A stretch of DNA of 64,000 nt. It comes from Pseudomonadota bacterium. GTDB taxonomy: Bacteria > Pseudomonadota > Alphaproteobacteria > Azospirillales > Azospirillaceae. Made by a program: the position numbers and the translations under genes. The notes under the pieces are model-generated. The model was not told the DNA's origin and did not search any database. It saw only the letters and a list, made by a program, of their open reading frames with translations. Positions 48,531 to 56,295 of the stretch are shown here, in pieces (position 1 is the stretch's first letter; each line of letters begins with the position of its first letter). Location of the stretch: positions 1 through 64,000 of the forward strand of contig JAFAFA010000099.1 of the NCBI GenBank assembly GCA_023423695.1, in the 5' to 3' direction.

Positions 48531-48839
48531 GTGCTGAGCGAGACTGAGCCTGTTACCATTGAGGTCATTGCTGTGCACAAAGCACCAGCCGGTGGAAAAT
48601 TGTTGGCGCTTGTTGATGTGTCTATCACAATCCATGGGATCGAGTTTAAGGTCCGCGGTCTCCGTGTGTCGAGAGAGGTCATGAACGGCCAGCATGCTAC
48701 TTCTGTTACCGCTCCTCTTCACCGGGATAATGGAGGGCAGTGGAAGTCATCCATCACTTTTCCAGAAGAACTCCACGAACCTCTGTCTGACATCGTGTTG
48801 AACGTTTGCATCGAATACGGTATTTGCCGGATGGCGTGA
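48531..48839 (+). CDS. Hypothetical protein, weakly SpoVG-like
   Basis: A 102-residue protein from a GTG after AAGGAGGGG. The arrangement LLALVDVSITIHGIEFKVRG, then a short strand and HRDNGGQWKSSITFPEEL, resembles the compact SpoVG-type nucleic-acid-binding fold. This is only a pattern impression. Codon use is less GC-biased than in the nap/nos genes. Confidence 0.5.
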   Translation: MLSETEPVTIEVIAVHKAPAGGKLLALVDVSITIHGIEFKVRGLRVSREVMNGQHATSVTAPLHRDNGGQWKSSITFPEELHEPLSDIVLNVCIEYGICRMA

Positions 48840-48840
48840 G

Positions 48841-48975
48841 GCGAAGCCGACGGCGCCGATCAGCTGCAGGATCGCCAGCAGCACGGCCGCCGCGGTGGTG
48901 GTGCTGGGCGAGCGCCCGGCGCCGCCCTCCGCCAGCAGGCCCTGCGCGCCGACGGCGCCGATCAGAAAATATTTC
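48841..48975 (-). pseudogene. Fragment of an unidentified membrane protein
   Basis: The minus strand reads YFLIGAVGAQGLLAEGGAGR, SPSTTTAAAVLLAILQLIGA, with one hydrophobic helix. It has neither start nor end. It overlaps the left part of the second dispersed module. Confidence 0.3.
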
Positions 48976-49200
48976 GCGCATGGCGAGCATGCGCGCGGTA
49001 GACTCCTGTGGCAGACAAAGCGAGGCCTCATGAACCGCCGGTTCTCGCCCGTCCAAGATCCCGAAATGGCCGACTGGCGCCGCCCGGCAGATGCCGAGCC
49101 TCCGGAGGCTCTTGATCCGGCCGCCGCATTTGCATTGGGGCAGTGGGGCATGGCGAAGCGACTGGCCCAGCCTGGTCGACCGCCGCGCCGGCGCTGAGCT
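48951..49200 (+). repeat. Dispersed module, copy 2
   Basis: It matches 44101-44358 closely, including GCATGGCGAGCATGCGCGC and GGCAGACAAAGCGAGGCCTC, followed by the small gene at 49030. A shorter, worn third copy of the upstream half is at 51555-51605. Confidence 0.65.
49030..49197 (+). CDS. Small Arg/Pro-rich protein of the dispersed module
   Basis: A 55-residue protein, MNRRFSPVQDPEMADWRRPA..., ending MAKRLAQPGRPPRRR. Copy 1 at 44182 shares its N-terminal half. Most differences between the copies leave the reading frame readable, except the C-terminal shift in copy 1. The function is unknown. Confidence 0.5.
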   Translation: MNRRFSPVQDPEMADWRRPADAEPPEALDPAAAFALGQWGMAKRLAQPGRPPRRR

Positions 49201-49377
49201 GACGCCTGCATCGCGGCCTTGCGGCGAATAGTCGGCGGCAAGAGGGCATTGCCGCCTGGAAAATACCGACAGCACCTCCACGAGCTTGGAGTGGGTCGCC
49301 CGGTGGGCGATAATGGGCCAGTGGGTCCGTCGCTGAGACGGTCTGCGCCCGACACCAGTAAAGGAAACCAGAAGGTG

Positions 49378-49629
49378 ATGTTGAACACGGACTTCGGGGA
49401 ACCCCTCGACAAGCTCTGCCCGAAGTGCGGGAGTGCAAACCTCGTCCACAGCGTGGAGACGCAGCCAGTCCGTTTCCCCTATGGCCCCGGAGACGTGCTG
49501 ATGGCGACCGTCGATGTGCAGGTCCCTGTCACCACGTGCGGCGCCTGCGGGGACGCCTGGACTGATGCCCGCGCAGAGAGCGTCCGGGAAGAAGCCGTCT
49601 TGCAGCGCCTTGCTGAGTTGAAGGCCTGA
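49378..49629 (+). CDS. YgiT/MqsA-type zinc-finger protein
   Basis: An 83-residue protein with two CxxC pairs (CPKCGSANLV and TTCGACGDAW) spaced as in YgiT-type zinc-binding domains. The C-terminal helix (ARAESVREEAVLQRLAEL) would normally lead to an HTH in MqsA antitoxins, but none follows. ATG at 49378 is preferred. It could be a short antitoxin without a visible toxin partner. Confidence 0.65.
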   Translation: MLNTDFGEPLDKLCPKCGSANLVHSVETQPVRFPYGPGDVLMATVDVQVPVTTCGACGDAWTDARAESVREEAVLQRLAELKA

Positions 49630-49712
49630 AAGGTCTGCCGCGGCTGAGGAGGTGCAGGAGTCGCGCCTCTCCGAGGTTGGATCGAACAGTGGAGCGTGAG
49701 GCTCCTCTGACG

Positions 49713-49752
49713 CTCCCGAAATGGGAGGTTTTCCTTGCTCCCGAAATGGGAG
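49713..49752. promoter_or_regulatory. Tandem operator palindromes of the higBA module
   Basis: CTCCCGAAATGGGAG occurs twice, 49713-49727 and 49738-49752. Both copies are perfect 5-bp dyads with the same 5-base centre, 25 bases apart. They end 17 bases before the toxin gene, as for autoregulation by a HigA-type antitoxin. Confidence 0.78.
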
Positions 49753-49769
49753 GGTGGTAGCTTCCAAGC

Positions 49770-50078
49770 ATGAGGATCATTGCATACAAGACGCTCCGGG
49801 AGCATTGGGAAAAGCCAGGCCGTGGCGACAGCCGGGATCCGCTGGTCCAATGGTTCGCGGTGGTCGAGGCCGCCGACTGGGCGGGGCCGGCGCAGCTGAA
49901 GGACCAATTCCGGAGTGCCAGCTTTGTCGGAGACCGGGTGGTCTTCAACATCGCCGGCAACAAGTACCGGCTGGTGACCGCCGTGAAGTATCGGTGGCGC
50001 ATGGTCTACATCCGGTTCGTCGGCACGCACGCCGAGTATGACGAGCTGACCCGCAGCGGCAGGCTGGAGAACATCTGA
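49770..50078 (+). CDS. higB: HigB-type mRNA interferase toxin
   Basis: A 102-residue toxin of the HigB_toxin/RelE superfamily (type II). Visible motifs are DPLVQWFAVVEAADWAGPAQ, FNIAGNKYRLVTAVKYRWRM and VYIRFVGTHAEYDEL. These proteins cleave mRNA on the ribosome. The stop overlaps the antitoxin start by one base. Toxin first, antitoxin second is the normal higBA order. Confidence 0.92.
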   Translation: MRIIAYKTLREHWEKPGRGDSRDPLVQWFAVVEAADWAGPAQLKDQFRSASFVGDRVVFNIAGNKYRLVTAVKYRWRMVYIRFVGTHAEYDELTRSGRLENI

Positions 50079-50452
50079 TGGACGTAACCCCGATCAAGAC
50101 CGATGCTGATTTCCGCGCGGCGCTCGCCGAGATCGAGCGGCTGTGGGATGTCGAGCCCGACACGCCGGACGGCGACCGTCTCGACATCCTCATGACGCTG
50201 GTGGAAGCCTACGAGCGGCGCCAGCACCCCATGCCGCCGGCAGACCCGATCGCGGCGATCGAATTCATGATGGAGCAGCGCGGGATGACGCGCGCCGACC
50301 TGGAGCCGATCATCGGATCGAGCGGCAGAGTGTCGGAGATCCTGAACCGGCGCCGGGCCCTGTCGGTCTCGATGATCCGGCGGCTGTCCGAAGCGCTCCA
50401 GATTCCTCCGGAAATCCTAATCCGGCCCTACGACCTTCAACGGGCTGCCTGA
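50078..50452 (+). CDS. higA: HigA-type antitoxin with HTH domain
   Basis: A 124-residue antitoxin. The N-terminal half (LAEIERLWDVEPDTPDGDRL, then LVEAYERRQHPMPPADPIAA) binds the toxin. The C-terminal XRE-type HTH (MTRADLEPIIGSSGRVSEIL ... MIRRLSEALQIPPEIL) binds the two palindromes upstream. It shares one base with higB. Confidence 0.92.
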   Translation: MDVTPIKTDADFRAALAEIERLWDVEPDTPDGDRLDILMTLVEAYERRQHPMPPADPIAAIEFMMEQRGMTRADLEPIIGSSGRVSEILNRRRALSVSMIRRLSEALQIPPEILIRPYDLQRAA

Positions 50453-50476
50453 TCCGACCAGAATGGGAGGCGCGAC

Positions 50477-50701
50477 ATGGGGCACGAGACGAGAGCTGAT
50501 CACGACTTCCGACCTCCGCGTTTGACGCCGGCCTATGCCACGGAGGCGGTTCGCCATTGGCTTACCGGCAGCATCCGCTTCAGCGCCCTGGTCATGGCCT
50601 TGCGCCATCAACCGGCGCGCATCTGCGGCAAGGATGCATTCCAATTTATCGACCGCGACGCAGCTGATGCGTATTTCGCTGGTCCGACCGAATTCAAATA
50701 G
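50477..50701 (+). CDS. Small hypothetical protein
   Basis: A 74-residue protein (GHETRADHDFRPPRLTPAYA...) of unknown family. It lies 25 bases after higA and 12 bases before the next frame. Composition is consistent with coding. Confidence 0.45.
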   Translation: MGHETRADHDFRPPRLTPAYATEAVRHWLTGSIRFSALVMALRHQPARICGKDAFQFIDRDAADAYFAGPTEFK

Positions 50702-50712
50702 GGAGCCATGCG

Positions 50713-51021
50713 ATGTCCGAAATTCTTGAACTGGTCAAGCGCCGCGTCGAGATCAACAATGCCTTCGCCGCCGATCAACTCACCGTCGATGAGGCGCTGG
50801 CCCAGTTCCGCGCGACCAATCTCGACGAGGACAGCATCGCAAAGTGACTCGTTGAGGCGACCGCAGCCCGCCCGGTCGTCACCGCAAGGCCTCGCTCCGC
50901 ACATGAGGCGTTGCGCATCCACGCCCTGGCAATCGCGCATTGCAAAAAGTACGGCGGCACTTGGATCCTAGACGAGGCGCTGCGGGTCAGCACCCCCTTC
51001 CTGAGCGAGTCCGCGGACTGA
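50713..51021 (+). pseudogene. Small gene with an in-frame TGA
   Basis: ATG at 50713 opens SEILELVKRRVEINNAFAAD and continues QLTVDEALAQFRATNLDEDS up to a TGA at 50845-50847. The same frame then runs on as LVEATAARPVVTARPRSAHE and GTWILDEALRVSTPFLSESA to a TGA at 51019. Amino-acid composition is similar on both sides, so a W or R codon probably became a stop. Otherwise the 44-residue N-terminal part is a gene by itself. Confidence 0.5.
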
Positions 51022-51119
51022 TAGATCAGCACCCGCCAAGCTGTCTGCCGCCTTCCGCATGGACCACGCGATCAGCGGCGTGCAATTGGCTGCAACGTCT
51101 ACTTAAGGAGGTAATTGAC

Positions 51120-51518
51120 GTGCGCAAGATGTTTATAGGGGCAGCACTGAGTATCTTAATAGGTGTGACTACCAATGTAACCGCGAGCGCTAGCTCAGAC
51201 GGAATGAACGATATAAGTCAAAATGAATTGTGCCGTGATGGGTATGAAACGCGAACCGATAGAACTAGCAGCATCTTCTTATTGACGGCGCTTCCTTGCG
51301 GGGACGGCTCACCCACCAGAACATCCATAAAAGTAACCGTGCCACTGTGCGACGGAAAGCCAAAGTTACAAGAGCATAATATCAAAACAGGGCAGAATTA
51401 TTTTCGCTTTCTCGCTGATCATGCGCGACAATCGTTCCGTCTCAATAAAGCGGGATATGCCGCATATGCACGATATGCGAGAGAGGAGCCGGTTTACAGC
51501 GAATGTGCCTCTTCGTAA
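51120..51518 (+). CDS. Secreted hypothetical protein
   Basis: A 132-residue protein from GTG at 51120, preceded by AAGGAGGT with 7-base spacing. A signal peptide (FIGAALSILIGVTTNVTASA) is clear. The mature part has four cysteines (CRDGY, PCGDG, LCDGK, ECASS), suggesting two disulfides in the periplasm. The gene is markedly AT-richer than its neighbours, a sign of recent acquisition. No family is recognised. Confidence 0.6.
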   Translation: MRKMFIGAALSILIGVTTNVTASASSDGMNDISQNELCRDGYETRTDRTSSIFLLTALPCGDGSPTRTSIKVTVPLCDGKPKLQEHNIKTGQNYFRFLADHARQSFRLNKAGYAAYARYAREEPVYSECASS

Positions 51519-51554
51519 CCGACGTTGCCTGTCCTGCGCCTGAACGAAATGCGC

Positions 51555-51605
51555 GGAGCCGATCAGCAGGAAAACTTCGCGCAGGCGAGCATACGCGACA
51601 TAGCT
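51555..51605 (+). repeat. Dispersed module, worn third copy (upstream part only)
   Basis: GCCGATCAGCAGGAAAAC then TTCGCGCAGGCGAGCATACG resembles the upstream part of the modules at 44101 and 48951. No small gene of the module follows. Instead an ankyrin gene starts at 51643. Confidence 0.4.
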
Positions 51606-51642
51606 TCAGCGCGAGAAGCGCGGTCGAAAATTGGAGGCCCGA

Positions 51643-52422
51643 GTGACTATCTCGGCGGTCTTCCGGTTAATGCTGACGGTTGCCTTCGCTGCCGGATGTG
51701 CAATGATTCAGGAGAGCAACGCCATGGGCGCCACCGCCCGCAGACTGGACACCAGCCGGTATTTCGACGATCCGAAGCTGGCGACCCTGGCCGATGACGT
51801 GCAGGAAGGCCGCGTGTCGAAGGTGGTCGATGCTCTGCGTAATGGCGTCGATCCCAACGGCCTCGGCCGCGACGGCTTCCGTCCGATCTTCTTCATCTTT
51901 CCTGCTTCGACGAACGACACGGCCAAGGCGCTGCTGTCTGCCGGGGCCGACGTGAATGTGAAGACGGCGGGGGGCGAGCCGCCGCTGACGTTTGCGGTGC
52001 GGCTGGAGGACCCTGCCTTCACCCGCGTCCTGCTGGCCGGGCGTGCCGATCCCAACGCGCGGGGAGCCAACAACCAGCCGGTGATCCACGAGGCGGTGCG
52101 GTCCGACCAACCGGAGCATCTGCGGCTGCTGGCCCGCGCCGGCGCCGATCTCAATGTGGTGTGGGCCAATTCGACACCACTTCTCGCGGCGGTGGAGAGC
52201 ATGAGCTGGGCGAGCGCCACGGCGCTGCTCGACCTCGGAGCCGACACCGACTGGCGCAGCCCAGGTGGTCTCACCCAGTTCACCGCGGGGGAGTCTTTCT
52301 GCTATTTCTTTACTAGGCAGCGCCCGCTGCGCATTCCACCGGCCCATCGTCTGGCGGTGACCGGCTTGTTCGCCGCATTCGCCAAGCGCGGAGTGAAATT
52401 GGAGTGCCAGGCGGCACAATGA
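51643..52422 (+). CDS. Ankyrin-repeat lipoprotein
   Basis: A 259-residue protein starting at GTG 51643 (TTG at 51631 is in frame too). The lipobox AAGC (LMLTVAFAAGCAMIQ) marks a lipoprotein. Ankyrin units include NDTAKALLSAGADVNVKTAG, AFTRVLLAGRADPNARGANN and PEHLRLLARAGADLNVVWAN, and ASATALLDLGADTDWRSPGG. This type is often an immunity or stress-related envelope protein in gene islands. No partner effector is seen. Confidence 0.75.
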   Translation: MTISAVFRLMLTVAFAAGCAMIQESNAMGATARRLDTSRYFDDPKLATLADDVQEGRVSKVVDALRNGVDPNGLGRDGFRPIFFIFPASTNDTAKALLSAGADVNVKTAGGEPPLTFAVRLEDPAFTRVLLAGRADPNARGANNQPVIHEAVRSDQPEHLRLLARAGADLNVVWANSTPLLAAVESMSWASATALLDLGADTDWRSPGGLTQFTAGESFCYFFTRQRPLRIPPAHRLAVTGLFAAFAKRGVKLECQAAQ

Positions 52423-52443
52423 CATTCGAATCAACGCTGCTTT

Positions 52444-52620
52444 GTGCGATTGACCGAGACGCTCGGTGCCGGAGAAATCCTCGTCGATTTCATCGGAGCG
52501 GACGGCGAACTTCTATTCCACGATCACGGCTGCATATGGCAGTCCATGCGGGCTTCTGGCAAGACCGTGTCGATGGTCATTCTGGCGTCGTGGAAACAGT
52601 GCGACTGTCGTGGGATGTAG
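52444..52620 (+). CDS. Possible small protein
   Basis: From a GTG, 58 codons read RLTETLGAGEILVDFIGADG and ELLFHDHGCIWQSMRASGKT. There is no ribosome-binding site of note. The composition is plausible, but it may be a remnant. Confidence 0.25.
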   Translation: MRLTETLGAGEILVDFIGADGELLFHDHGCIWQSMRASGKTVSMVILASWKQCDCRGM

Positions 52621-52751
52621 TTGGTGAGCGCCGCTCGCCAATGTCCTCATCAATGGAGTGGTTACGGTGAGAACAACCAACCTCTCCACTCGACATTACG
52701 CAACATTGCGGGTGCTGACGGCTGGCCCCTGCGCCGAAGGTCTGAGTTCCG

Positions 52752-52904
52752 GTGCAAATCGGCGAACTGACAGGCAACAGCCGTACCGCCACCAGACGCA
52801 TCCTTTCTGATCTTCTCGACCTTGGACTTGCTGCTCGGGACGAGCCTACATCCCGGCTCGTCGTCACCTCTGCCGGCATCGATCTGCTGGCATCTCTACA
52901 ATAG
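52752..52904 (+). pseudogene. Winged-helix fragment
   Basis: The frame reads VQIGELTGNSRTATRRILSD, LLDLGLAARDEPTSRLVVTS, ending ASLQ. The pattern looks like the C-terminal winged helix of Fic-family or MarR-like proteins. There is no N-terminal domain upstream, so it is probably a remnant. Confidence 0.35.
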
Positions 52905-52917
52905 GAGGATGAGCGAG

Positions 52918-53091
52918 ATGAACGAACCCACTCCTCGCGCGGGATTAGCTCAGGCACGGCGCCTGTGGCTGCATTACCGATCACTGGCCGAGTTCGACCG
53001 GCCGGTTAAAGCTGCTTCAGTAGCTGACGATCTGGAGCGATTGGTCGCTGTGCTCGAGCATGATGCCGATAAGGTGGACCTTTACCGATAA
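52918..53091 (+). CDS. Small hypothetical protein
   Basis: A 57-residue protein; ATG at 52918 is 9 bases after AGGAGG, and an ATG at 52909 is too close to it. It is helical (GLAQARRLWLHYRSLAEFDR; ADDLERLVAVLEHDADKVDL). Function unknown. Confidence 0.45.
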   Translation: MNEPTPRAGLAQARRLWLHYRSLAEFDRPVKAASVADDLERLVAVLEHDADKVDLYR

Positions 53092-53173
53092 GCCTTCGAC
53101 AGTCCAGTAGCGGCATGATCCCGCCAAGCCTCGGAGCGGCGGCGAAGTGTCAACGGGGAGTCATAGCGGAGTC

Positions 53174-53527
53174 TCACGGTCGCCTCAGCCGCCCTTCCGC
53201 CAAAGCTTGCACCTGCCGCACTGCGATTTCCAGATCAGCGTCGGTAAGTCCGTCGGCGAAGGCGAGTAGCCGGGCGCGCAGTTCCGCGCGCCGGGACGAC
53301 ACTGCCGCCGTGCCTACCTCTTCGAATAAGTTGCCGAGCGGCAGGTCGAGCACTCGGCCCAGCTGCTCCAATGTATCCAGGCCGGGGAAGGCTCTGCCGC
53401 GCTCAAGGTTCGACACAGTCTCGACGGTGCGGGCAATAGCCTCGGCTACCTGCTCCTGAGTCAGATTGAGGGCTAGGCGGCGGGCGCGCAGCCGCGCGCC
53501 AAGAAGTTGCTTGAGGTCTCGCACCAT
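53174..53527 (-). CDS. XRE-family HTH regulator
   Basis: A 117-residue protein. The HTH at residues ~8-62 (LGARLRARRLALNLTQEQVA, then TVETVSNLERGRAFPGLDTL) is classic Cro/CI type. The C-terminus is helical (ADGLTDADLEIAVRQVQALA). It could be an antitoxin or phage-type repressor. The divergent gene at 53679 may be its target. Confidence 0.8.
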   Translation of the reverse strand: MVRDLKQLLGARLRARRLALNLTQEQVAEAIARTVETVSNLERGRAFPGLDTLEQLGRVLDLPLGNLFEEVGTAAVSSRRAELRARLLAFADGLTDADLEIAVRQVQALAEGRLRRP

Positions 53528-53678
53528 AACCCGAACTGTCCTTTCGGGCACCGTACTTGACCATAGGTGCGGTTTTCGGCTTATGTACGAAACCCGAAAA
53601 ATAGGATCGGGTAAGCGGCTCCTGCGTGCGCTATTCGCCGAACAAGCCCGCTTGCCCATACAGGAGGTTTAGATCGGT

Positions 53679-53939
53679 ATGCTTGTAACGGAACAGTTTC
53701 GGGCCGCATGGGATCAAACGCTGGCGTGGCTGAAGCACAGTGACCGGCCGGCCTGGGATGGGTATGAGGTTGGACAACTGTTGCAGCGGATCGGGCACAA
53801 ATACAATTGGCATCTGATCACTCAGACAGACGGCAACGGTGAACGCGAATGGCGTGAACTCCACTTGGCGTGGGCGGCCAAACTGGCGGCTCTTGGTGCC
53901 CTTGAAAGCCTGCTTGCGACCATCCGTGCAGTGGAGTGA
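53679..53939 (+). CDS. Hypothetical protein
   Basis: An 86-residue protein, preceded by CAGGAGG. It is rich in Trp and His (AAWDQTLAWLKHSDRPAWDG; GHKYNWHLITQTDG). No family is recognised. It is divergent from the HTH regulator across a 151-base gap. Confidence 0.5.
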   Translation: MLVTEQFRAAWDQTLAWLKHSDRPAWDGYEVGQLLQRIGHKYNWHLITQTDGNGEREWRELHLAWAAKLAALGALESLLATIRAVE

Positions 53940-54030
53940 GGCGCCGCGACCAAGCCCGTGGCTCCGTTGGCAGGACGGTGTTATTCATGGGTGCGCCAGA
54001 GTTCGACCGCGGTTTGAAGGGAGAGCACGA

Positions 54031-54366
54031 ATGCTCCGATCGCCCATGCGCCGGGTCATTCACCGTTTGGCAGCGATCAAGCCCACTTTGGCTGAGCGCG
54101 ATCGCTGGCTCTCGCAAGCTCGGTGGCACGGTTTGTCCTTGCCGGAGCACCTGCGGCTGACCGGGATGCGCACCGCTGCGTCAGTGACCATCCCCGCCAT
54201 TCCGGCGAACCGGTTCGTCGTCAAACTACTTGGCCGTCAATCGCGCCATTGCCTTCGGCACGTGCTGAACTTAGCCCAAGTGCAACGCCGTCCCATTCTT
54301 CTCTGCGGTTCTCCGAGCCCAGGTATTGGCCGGCGTATCCGGAGCCACCGGCTTACCCGATTCTAA
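54031..54366 (+). CDS. Possible hypothetical protein
   Basis: From ATG 54031, after GAAGGGAGAGCACGA, 111 codons read LRSPMRRVIHRLAAIKPTLA and RDRWLSQARWHGLSLPEHLR. Basic and Arg-rich, with no known family. The stretch 54367-54613 downstream shows nothing. Confidence 0.35.
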   Translation: MLRSPMRRVIHRLAAIKPTLAERDRWLSQARWHGLSLPEHLRLTGMRTAASVTIPAIPANRFVVKLLGRQSRHCLRHVLNLAQVQRRPILLCGSPSPGIGRRIRSHRLTRF

Positions 54367-54613
54367 CCGCACTTCCGCCACCATTATGTTGTTTTGCCGA
54401 TTTCGCCGCGGCCATGTCACCGCCGGACACTGCGACCAGCGGCGTCGTGACGGTCACCATCTGGACTGAGAGCTATTGTGGATCTGCAAAATCCAGTCGC
54501 GAAAGCCTGCCTGCTCCCGCACCGGGTTATTATTGCTGTCTCTCCATTGGTAGCTTACTTATGGACTACAGAAAACTGTCTGTTGGCTTCAGTAAAGGAT
54601 AGTATGTTGCACG

Positions 54614-54862
54614 TCACGTCTCAGTGTCAGGCGCCGACAGATTGACCACTCGAACAGCTGGATCGATGCCCCGGATTCGCTTGACCGCTTCCAGAGCCGC
54701 TGGAAGGTGGCTGATCACTTCTTCATAGAGCGCGAGCATGTCGTTTTGCTCATTCGCCGACATGCTGTCGATGCTTTCCAGGGCGAGAGATTTTTGGCGC
54801 TTGCCCAATGGCAAGAGGTCGATGACTGCCCGCAGGTCGTTTCGACGATCCGCATCATGCAT
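54614..54862 (-). CDS. Small hypothetical protein
   Basis: An 82-residue, helical protein (ADRRNDLRAVIDLLPLGKRQ, then SANEQNDMLALYEEVISHLP). Codon use is moderately biased. No family is recognised. Confidence 0.45.
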   Translation of the reverse strand: MHDADRRNDLRAVIDLLPLGKRQKSLALESIDSMSANEQNDMLALYEEVISHLPAALEAVKRIRGIDPAVRVVNLSAPDTET

Positions 54863-54956
54863 GATCTACTCCGCTGGGCCGATTATTCGGAATCTTCCAT
54901 ATCGCGTCTAACGGCATCAATGGTGCGTCGGACTGCTGGATAACGGAAGTGACCTG

Positions 54957-55009
54957 GTATCTTGCCGAAGCGCCTGATCGTAGAACACTCAGGTGCTTTG
55001 GCAAGATAC
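54957..55009. repeat. Long imperfect hairpin
   Basis: Arms 54957-54977 and 54989-55009 are 21 bases each (left starts GTATCTTGCCGAAGC). They are complementary at 19 positions. The two differences are C-to-T changes that keep G-U pairs in RNA. The loop is 11 bases and there is no T-run. It may be a structured RNA or a transposon/att relic. Confidence 0.6.
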
Positions 55010-55040
55010 GAGTTCAGAAGCGTTCGGCGGCGGGCGGAGG

Positions 55041-55136
55041 CAAATCAGGCGCGGCGACCGGCGGGCCATCTACCAGATCGCCGGCGACGCGCTGCTGACC
55101 ATCGTCCTGAAGGTTAGTAATTGCAAGGAAGCATAA
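55041..55136 (+). pseudogene. 3' remnant of a RelE-type toxin gene
   Basis: The frame reads QIRRGDRRAIYQIAGDALLT then IVLKVSNCKEA, the C-terminal strand pair of RelE/ParE-type toxins (normally LRxGDxRAIYxIDGDxLxxxVLxV). Everything upstream of this is missing. It lies 20 bases before an HTH antitoxin gene, in the expected toxin-antitoxin order. Confidence 0.55.
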
Positions 55137-55156
55137 CATCGCAAGGAGGTATAACG

Positions 55157-55537
55157 ATGAACACCCTCCCCATTATACCGATTGCGGAGACGGCGGACAC
55201 CGTGTCGCCAAGTCGGTCCGACTGCAAGATCTTGACAGAGTTGGTCGCCGATGCTTCTGACCTCGTCGATACTAGTGCCGTGAAGGCTGGTTTGGCTGCT
55301 GGGGAGACGGAGGCGTTCCCCTTCGAACTTGCTGAACGCCTTCTAGACGGCGACCACCCTATCACCGTCTTTCGTGAACACCGGGGCATCATAGCGCACC
55401 GGTTGGCGGAAGCGGCCGGTGTCCTGCCGTCGTGGCTGTCGGAGATTGAGAACGCCCGCAAGCCTGGCAGCCTAGACATGATGGCGAAAGTTGCCGCTGT
55501 GCTGGATGTCCCGCTAGATCTGCTGGTGAGCCAGTAA
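55157..55537 (+). CDS. HTH-domain antitoxin, probably orphaned
   Basis: A 126-residue protein from ATG after AAGGAGGTATAACG. The N-terminal half varies, and the C-terminal HTH (PITVFREHRGIIAHRLAEAA, GVLPSWLSEIENARKPGSLD) is typical of antitoxins paired with RelE-type toxins. A short duplication (GCAAGGAAGCATAAC / GCAAGGAGGTATAAC) precedes it. The toxin upstream is reduced to its 3' end. Confidence 0.75.
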   Translation: MNTLPIIPIAETADTVSPSRSDCKILTELVADASDLVDTSAVKAGLAAGETEAFPFELAERLLDGDHPITVFREHRGIIAHRLAEAAGVLPSWLSEIENARKPGSLDMMAKVAAVLDVPLDLLVSQ

Positions 55538-55731
55538 CCGACCGTCCGGACAGAGAGCGTCCCCCTTCCATGGACTGAACTGAGAAAATCACGCGGCGCG
55601 CAGTTGAGCCATTTCGCGTGCTCTTCCGGGAAGGTGCGGAATATATGTATCCCCGTCTCAGGTAGTTGGGGCATCACGTTTACCTTCGATGGGGTTGATG
55701 TCACTGTCCGGGGCTTGGAGGATTATCACTG

Positions 55732-56145
55732 ATGGCTGCACTTGATCGAAACCGCCGTCCCACCGTGCCCGGAGCGATCCTCAAAGCCCATTACATGGAG
55801 CCGCGCGCTATCAGCGTAACCGCCCTGGCGGATGCGCTAGGTTTGAGCCGGAAGTACTTCAGCCAAATCGTCAACGGCCATAAGAGGGTGGAGCCCACCA
55901 TAGCGGCGCGTTTGGCATTGGTGCTTGGTACCACACCACGCTTTTGGATGAACCTCCAAGCTGCCGTCGATGAATGGGACGCCTCGGTGGAAATCGCTGA
56001 CTGGAAGCCCAGCGTCACGTTCGCGCCACCTCAAGCTGGCAACGATCCAGCCCCATCGGGGATGTATGAACGTCTACCGGAGATCGGGGAAAAGCCCGAA
56101 GCGGTAAGCTCACCGTCAATCGGACGGGCAGGGGCTCGCAGCTGA
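55732..56145 (+). CDS. HigA/VapI-type HTH antitoxin
   Basis: A 137-residue protein with the standard core VPGAILKAHYMEPRAISVTA, LADALGLSRKYFSQIVNGHK, ARLALVLGTTPRFWMNLQAA. The partner HigB toxin is not visible immediately upstream, so it is an orphan or acts in trans. It is the last gene before the right end of the island (150 bases). The C-terminal ~40 residues are extra. Confidence 0.8.
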   Translation: MAALDRNRRPTVPGAILKAHYMEPRAISVTALADALGLSRKYFSQIVNGHKRVEPTIAARLALVLGTTPRFWMNLQAAVDEWDASVEIADWKPSVTFAPPQAGNDPAPSGMYERLPEIGEKPEAVSSPSIGRAGARS

Positions 56146-56295
56146 AACCGCAATTTTCTTGTCTCGATTGCAGAAAATTTTGTGGATGATAGCCATAGGC
56201 GGCCATAACCGAAGGAATGGATCCGATCTGGTGTACAAAAAACCCTGGCATAACAACGAAATCGTTTTGTGTATCGCGGTAATCTACGAAACCAA

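Noticed and set aside
47630..48682. Long minus-strand frame opposite the two hypothetical genes
   Set aside because: The plus-strand genes have strong ribosome-binding sites, while this frame has none and no known motif.
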